7,893 bases of DNA, taken from contig DQED01000049.1 in assembly GCA_003525525.1 (NCBI GenBank), positions 1 through 7,893 of the forward strand, written 5' to 3'. Under the pieces are notes generated by a model. The model did no database searches. It was not told where the DNA came from and saw nothing but the letters and a program-made list of their open reading frames with translations. The DNA is from Desulfovibrio sp. (lineage in GTDB: Bacteria > Desulfobacterota > Desulfovibrionia > Desulfovibrionales > Desulfovibrionaceae). Positions 6,548 to 7,893 of the stretch are shown piece after piece (positions within the stretch are counted from its first letter, which is position 1; each line of letters starts with the position of its first letter). The position numbers and the translations under genes were made by a program.

Positions 6548-6659
6548 ACTTTCCAAGGGCCAAGAGGTGCGGCCGATCCGGATGCGGCGATGACGTTCTG
6601 ATTGCCGTCCCGGGGCGGGCATGCTACCCAAACGTCACTCCGACCTCCCGCAAGCAACT
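6430..6659. other. non-coding stretch between acyltransferases and small membrane protein
   Basis: The left half is the GT2 remnant and its promoter. The right half (about 6571-6659) is unique within the window and must hold the expression signals of the downstream gene, but I see no convincing promoter. A weak extended -10-like TGCTACCCA lies at 6622-6630. No terminator hairpin followed by a T-run is visible after the acyltransferases. Confidence 0.5.
6528..6556 (-). promoter_or_regulatory. retained promoter-like element of the GT2 remnant, pointing into the acyltransferases
   Basis: On the minus strand TTGGAA (6551-6556), 17 bases, then TATGGT (6528-6533). The -10 box and most of the spacer are identical to the GT2 operon promoter; the -35 box is weaker (four of six against five of six). 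If active it would start a transcript near 6521 running leftward through the remnant and antisense to the second acyltransferase. Confidence 0.35.
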
Positions 6660-7205
6660 ATGCGCCGCGAAAATCTGCTCTATTTTGCCGTTGTGGCGGC
6701 CATCATCCTGGGCGTCATCGCCTTATACGACGGATTTTTCAGCCGCGCCCGTTGCGAAGTCGGCTTTCTGGCGCAAAAAAACGCCTTTGCCGGGGAAAAA
6801 TTCCTGCGTTGCAGCAACATCGACCAGCACATCGAAAGCGCGGTCGATGTCGTCGACGAGGCCTCGGACACGCCGGGCTGGCGCATCTACCGCCCGAGCA
6901 GCCCGGACCGCCCGGGCACGATCCAACTCACCATCGCCAAGGACCGGGACACGGCCTTTTTCTACCCCCGCGTCTCGGGCCGGGACAGCTCGGTGGTCTT
7001 GGGCGAACCCACGGACAACATCGTGCGGGAATGGGTGGTCGTGCGCGGCCGGGACGCAGCCTGGACGCCCATTTCCCGGCGCTACCTCGTGAACCTGGCC
7101 TGCATTGGCCGGGCGGAGGCCGCCGGAGAGCCCGTGAAGATCGAAATCGTCCTCAACGGACCCTGGGCCCAGCTCTGGCACCAGGACGGAAGCGTGCTCT
7201 TTTGA
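6660..7205 (+). CDS. membrane-anchored protein of unknown function
   Basis: I do not recognise this gene. From ATG 6660 it encodes 181 residues: a short basic N-terminus (MRRENLL), one membrane helix (about 7-24), then a soluble region of about 155 residues that should face the periplasm. It has three Cys (C32, C51, C148); C32 and C51 could pair in the oxidising periplasm. A Trp-rich tail (W169, W173) may pack the fold. No lipobox or catalytic motif is visible. An ATG at 6621 would add 13 residues (MLPKRHSDLPQAT), but it puts a longer polar stretch before the helix; neither start has a good ribosome binding site. The gene ends two bases before the GNAT gene, so the two are probably co-transcribed. 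Strong G/C-ending codon use and an intact frame favour a real gene. Confidence 0.75.
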   Translation: MRRENLLYFAVVAAIILGVIALYDGFFSRARCEVGFLAQKNAFAGEKFLRCSNIDQHIESAVDVVDEASDTPGWRIYRPSSPDRPGTIQLTIAKDRDTAFFYPRVSGRDSSVVLGEPTDNIVREWVVVRGRDAAWTPISRRYLVNLACIGRAEAAGEPVKIEIVLNGPWAQLWHQDGSVLF

Positions 7206-7207
7206 CC

Positions 7208-7893
7208 ATGGACGCCGCCGACGCGCCCTGCCTGCTGCCCTGGGATTCGGCGCATTTCGGGGTGTCCATGGCCCGGATCGCGGCCGCGGGGCTTTCGCCG
7301 CAGCGGCTGTGCGCCGACCTGGCCCTGCTGCGGGAACGCGGGGCCGCGCTGGTCGAGGCCTTTTGCCGGGCGGACGAGACGGCCGACGCCCGGATCCTCA
7401 CGGCAGGGGGATTCGCCCTGGCCGGGGTCAAGGTCTACCTCGAACACGCGGTCGGGGACGCGCCGACCGCGCCGGCCCTGCCCGAAGGCTGCCGGCTGCG
7501 GATCGCCGCGCCGGAAGACACGGCCGCGCTCGTGGCCACGTTCGGCGACCTCTTTACGGATTCGCGCTACTTTGCCTATCCGGGGATTTCCGGGGAAAGG
7601 GTGCGGGAATTGTACCGCGTCTGGCTGGCCAAGGCCGTGGCCGGCACGTATGACGACTTTTGCCTGATCCTGGAACGGGAGCGGGAGCCGCTTGCCGTGG
7701 CCACCCTCAAGCTCTCGGGCGATGTGGCGCGCATCGGGCTTTTCGGCGTGGGCGCGGCTCATCGCCGCCGGGGATGCGGCAGGCTGCTGCTCGCCGCGCT
7801 GCCCGCCCGCCTGCGGCCGTCGGGCGTCCGGACCGTGGCCACCGCCACCCAGGGCGGCAACATCCCGGCCCTGCGCCTGTACGAGGCGGCCGG
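7208..7893 (+). CDS. GNAT N-acetyltransferase resembling WecD/RffC (sugar amine acetyltransferase), 3' end outside window
   Basis: An open frame from ATG 7208 to the right edge gives 228 residues. The N-terminal WDSAHFG (12-18), a central DSRYFAYPGISGE followed by a W-L-A-K-A segment, the GNAT acetyl-CoA loop RRRGCG (186-191), and VATATQGGN followed by ALRLYEAAG at the edge all fit the WecD/RffC group. That group acetylates the amino group of dTDP-4-amino-4,6-dideoxygalactose to give dTDP-Fuc4NAc for enterobacterial common antigen or O-antigen. The exact nucleotide sugar here is unproven and no partner aminotransferase is visible. The start is fixed by the need to include WDSAHFG; the nearest purine-rich element, GGAAG (7188-7192), is 15 bases away, so translation may depend on coupling to the upstream gene. 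It is probably cytoplasmic and missing only its last residues. Confidence 0.85.
   Translation, partial: MDAADAPCLLPWDSAHFGVSMARIAAAGLSPQRLCADLALLRERGAALVEAFCRADETADARILTAGGFALAGVKVYLEHAVGDAPTAPALPEGCRLRIAAPEDTAALVATFGDLFTDSRYFAYPGISGERVRELYRVWLAKAVAGTYDDFCLILEREREPLAVATLKLSGDVARIGLFGVGAAHRRRGCGRLLLAALPARLRPSGVRTVATATQGGNIPALRLYEAA

Noticed and set aside
5314..6657. Long minus-strand open frame opposite the second acyltransferase
   Set aside because: Composition (Gln/Arg/Gly-rich) is that of an antisense shadow. The minus-strand GT2 similarity at 6400-6484 lies in a different frame.
1..7893. CRISPR arrays, tRNA or rRNA genes, phage genes
   Set aside because: No regularly spaced short repeats, no cloverleaf-like or rRNA-like segments, and no phage-type proteins were seen on either strand.

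Overview
The window is a very GC-rich piece of bacterial chromosome that carries part of a cell-surface polysaccharide or lipid-glycan modification locus. Coding density, the absence of introns, short gene overlaps and G/C-ending codons all say bacterium. The gene types (polyprenyl-phosphate sugar synthase, GT-C transferase, OafA-type acyltransferases, WecD/RffC-like sugar N-acyltransferase) suit a Gram-negative. A Desulfovibrio-like sulfate reducer is my best guess, but it rests on overall style only and no marker gene proves it.

Layout. Positions 1-4001 hold a tightly packed leftward (minus-strand) operon: a GT2 polyprenyl-phosphate sugar synthase (3036-4001), a class I SAM methyltransferase (2367-3035) and a large GT-C/GT39-like membrane glycosyltransferase that leaves the window at its left edge (1-2370). 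The gene junctions are TAA directly followed by ATG, and an ATGA overlap. A divergent control region (4002-4249) follows, with a good sigma70-like promoter for the GT2 operon. Positions 4250-6429 hold two rightward, overlapping acyltransferase-3 family genes. Then come a 230-base non-coding stretch, a small membrane-anchored protein of unknown function (6660-7205) and the 5' part of a GNAT acetyltransferase resembling WecD/RffC (7208-7893, cut by the right edge).

The most notable structure is a direct repeat. The first codons and promoter of the GT2 gene (3942-4064) recur at 6425-6547 with 115 of 123 bases identical and no gaps, exactly 2,483 bases away. The second copy is a broken GT2 5' end: its ATG has become ATT and the gene stops being recognisable after about 29 codons, where it runs into the 3' end of the second acyltransferase. 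The two acyltransferases therefore sit as a cassette between GT2-derived repeats, and the last residues of the second acyltransferase are read from GT2 sequence on the opposite strand. The promoter in the broken copy looks largely preserved and points antisense into the acyltransferases.

The second notable point concerns the acyltransferase pair. The first has the family's key residues (R/X10/H motif, the Glu of the W-x4-E-x2-FY segment, the late SYSxxxxH His). The second has Ala, Ala and Trp at those positions although its frame is intact. It looks like a pseudoenzyme partner translated with an apparently active enzyme.

Working model (inference): the GT2 enzyme charges a polyprenyl phosphate with a sugar inside the cell, the GT-C enzyme transfers that sugar on the periplasmic side, and the methyltransferase, acyltransferases and GNAT enzyme decorate the sugars. 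No flippase is seen in the window.
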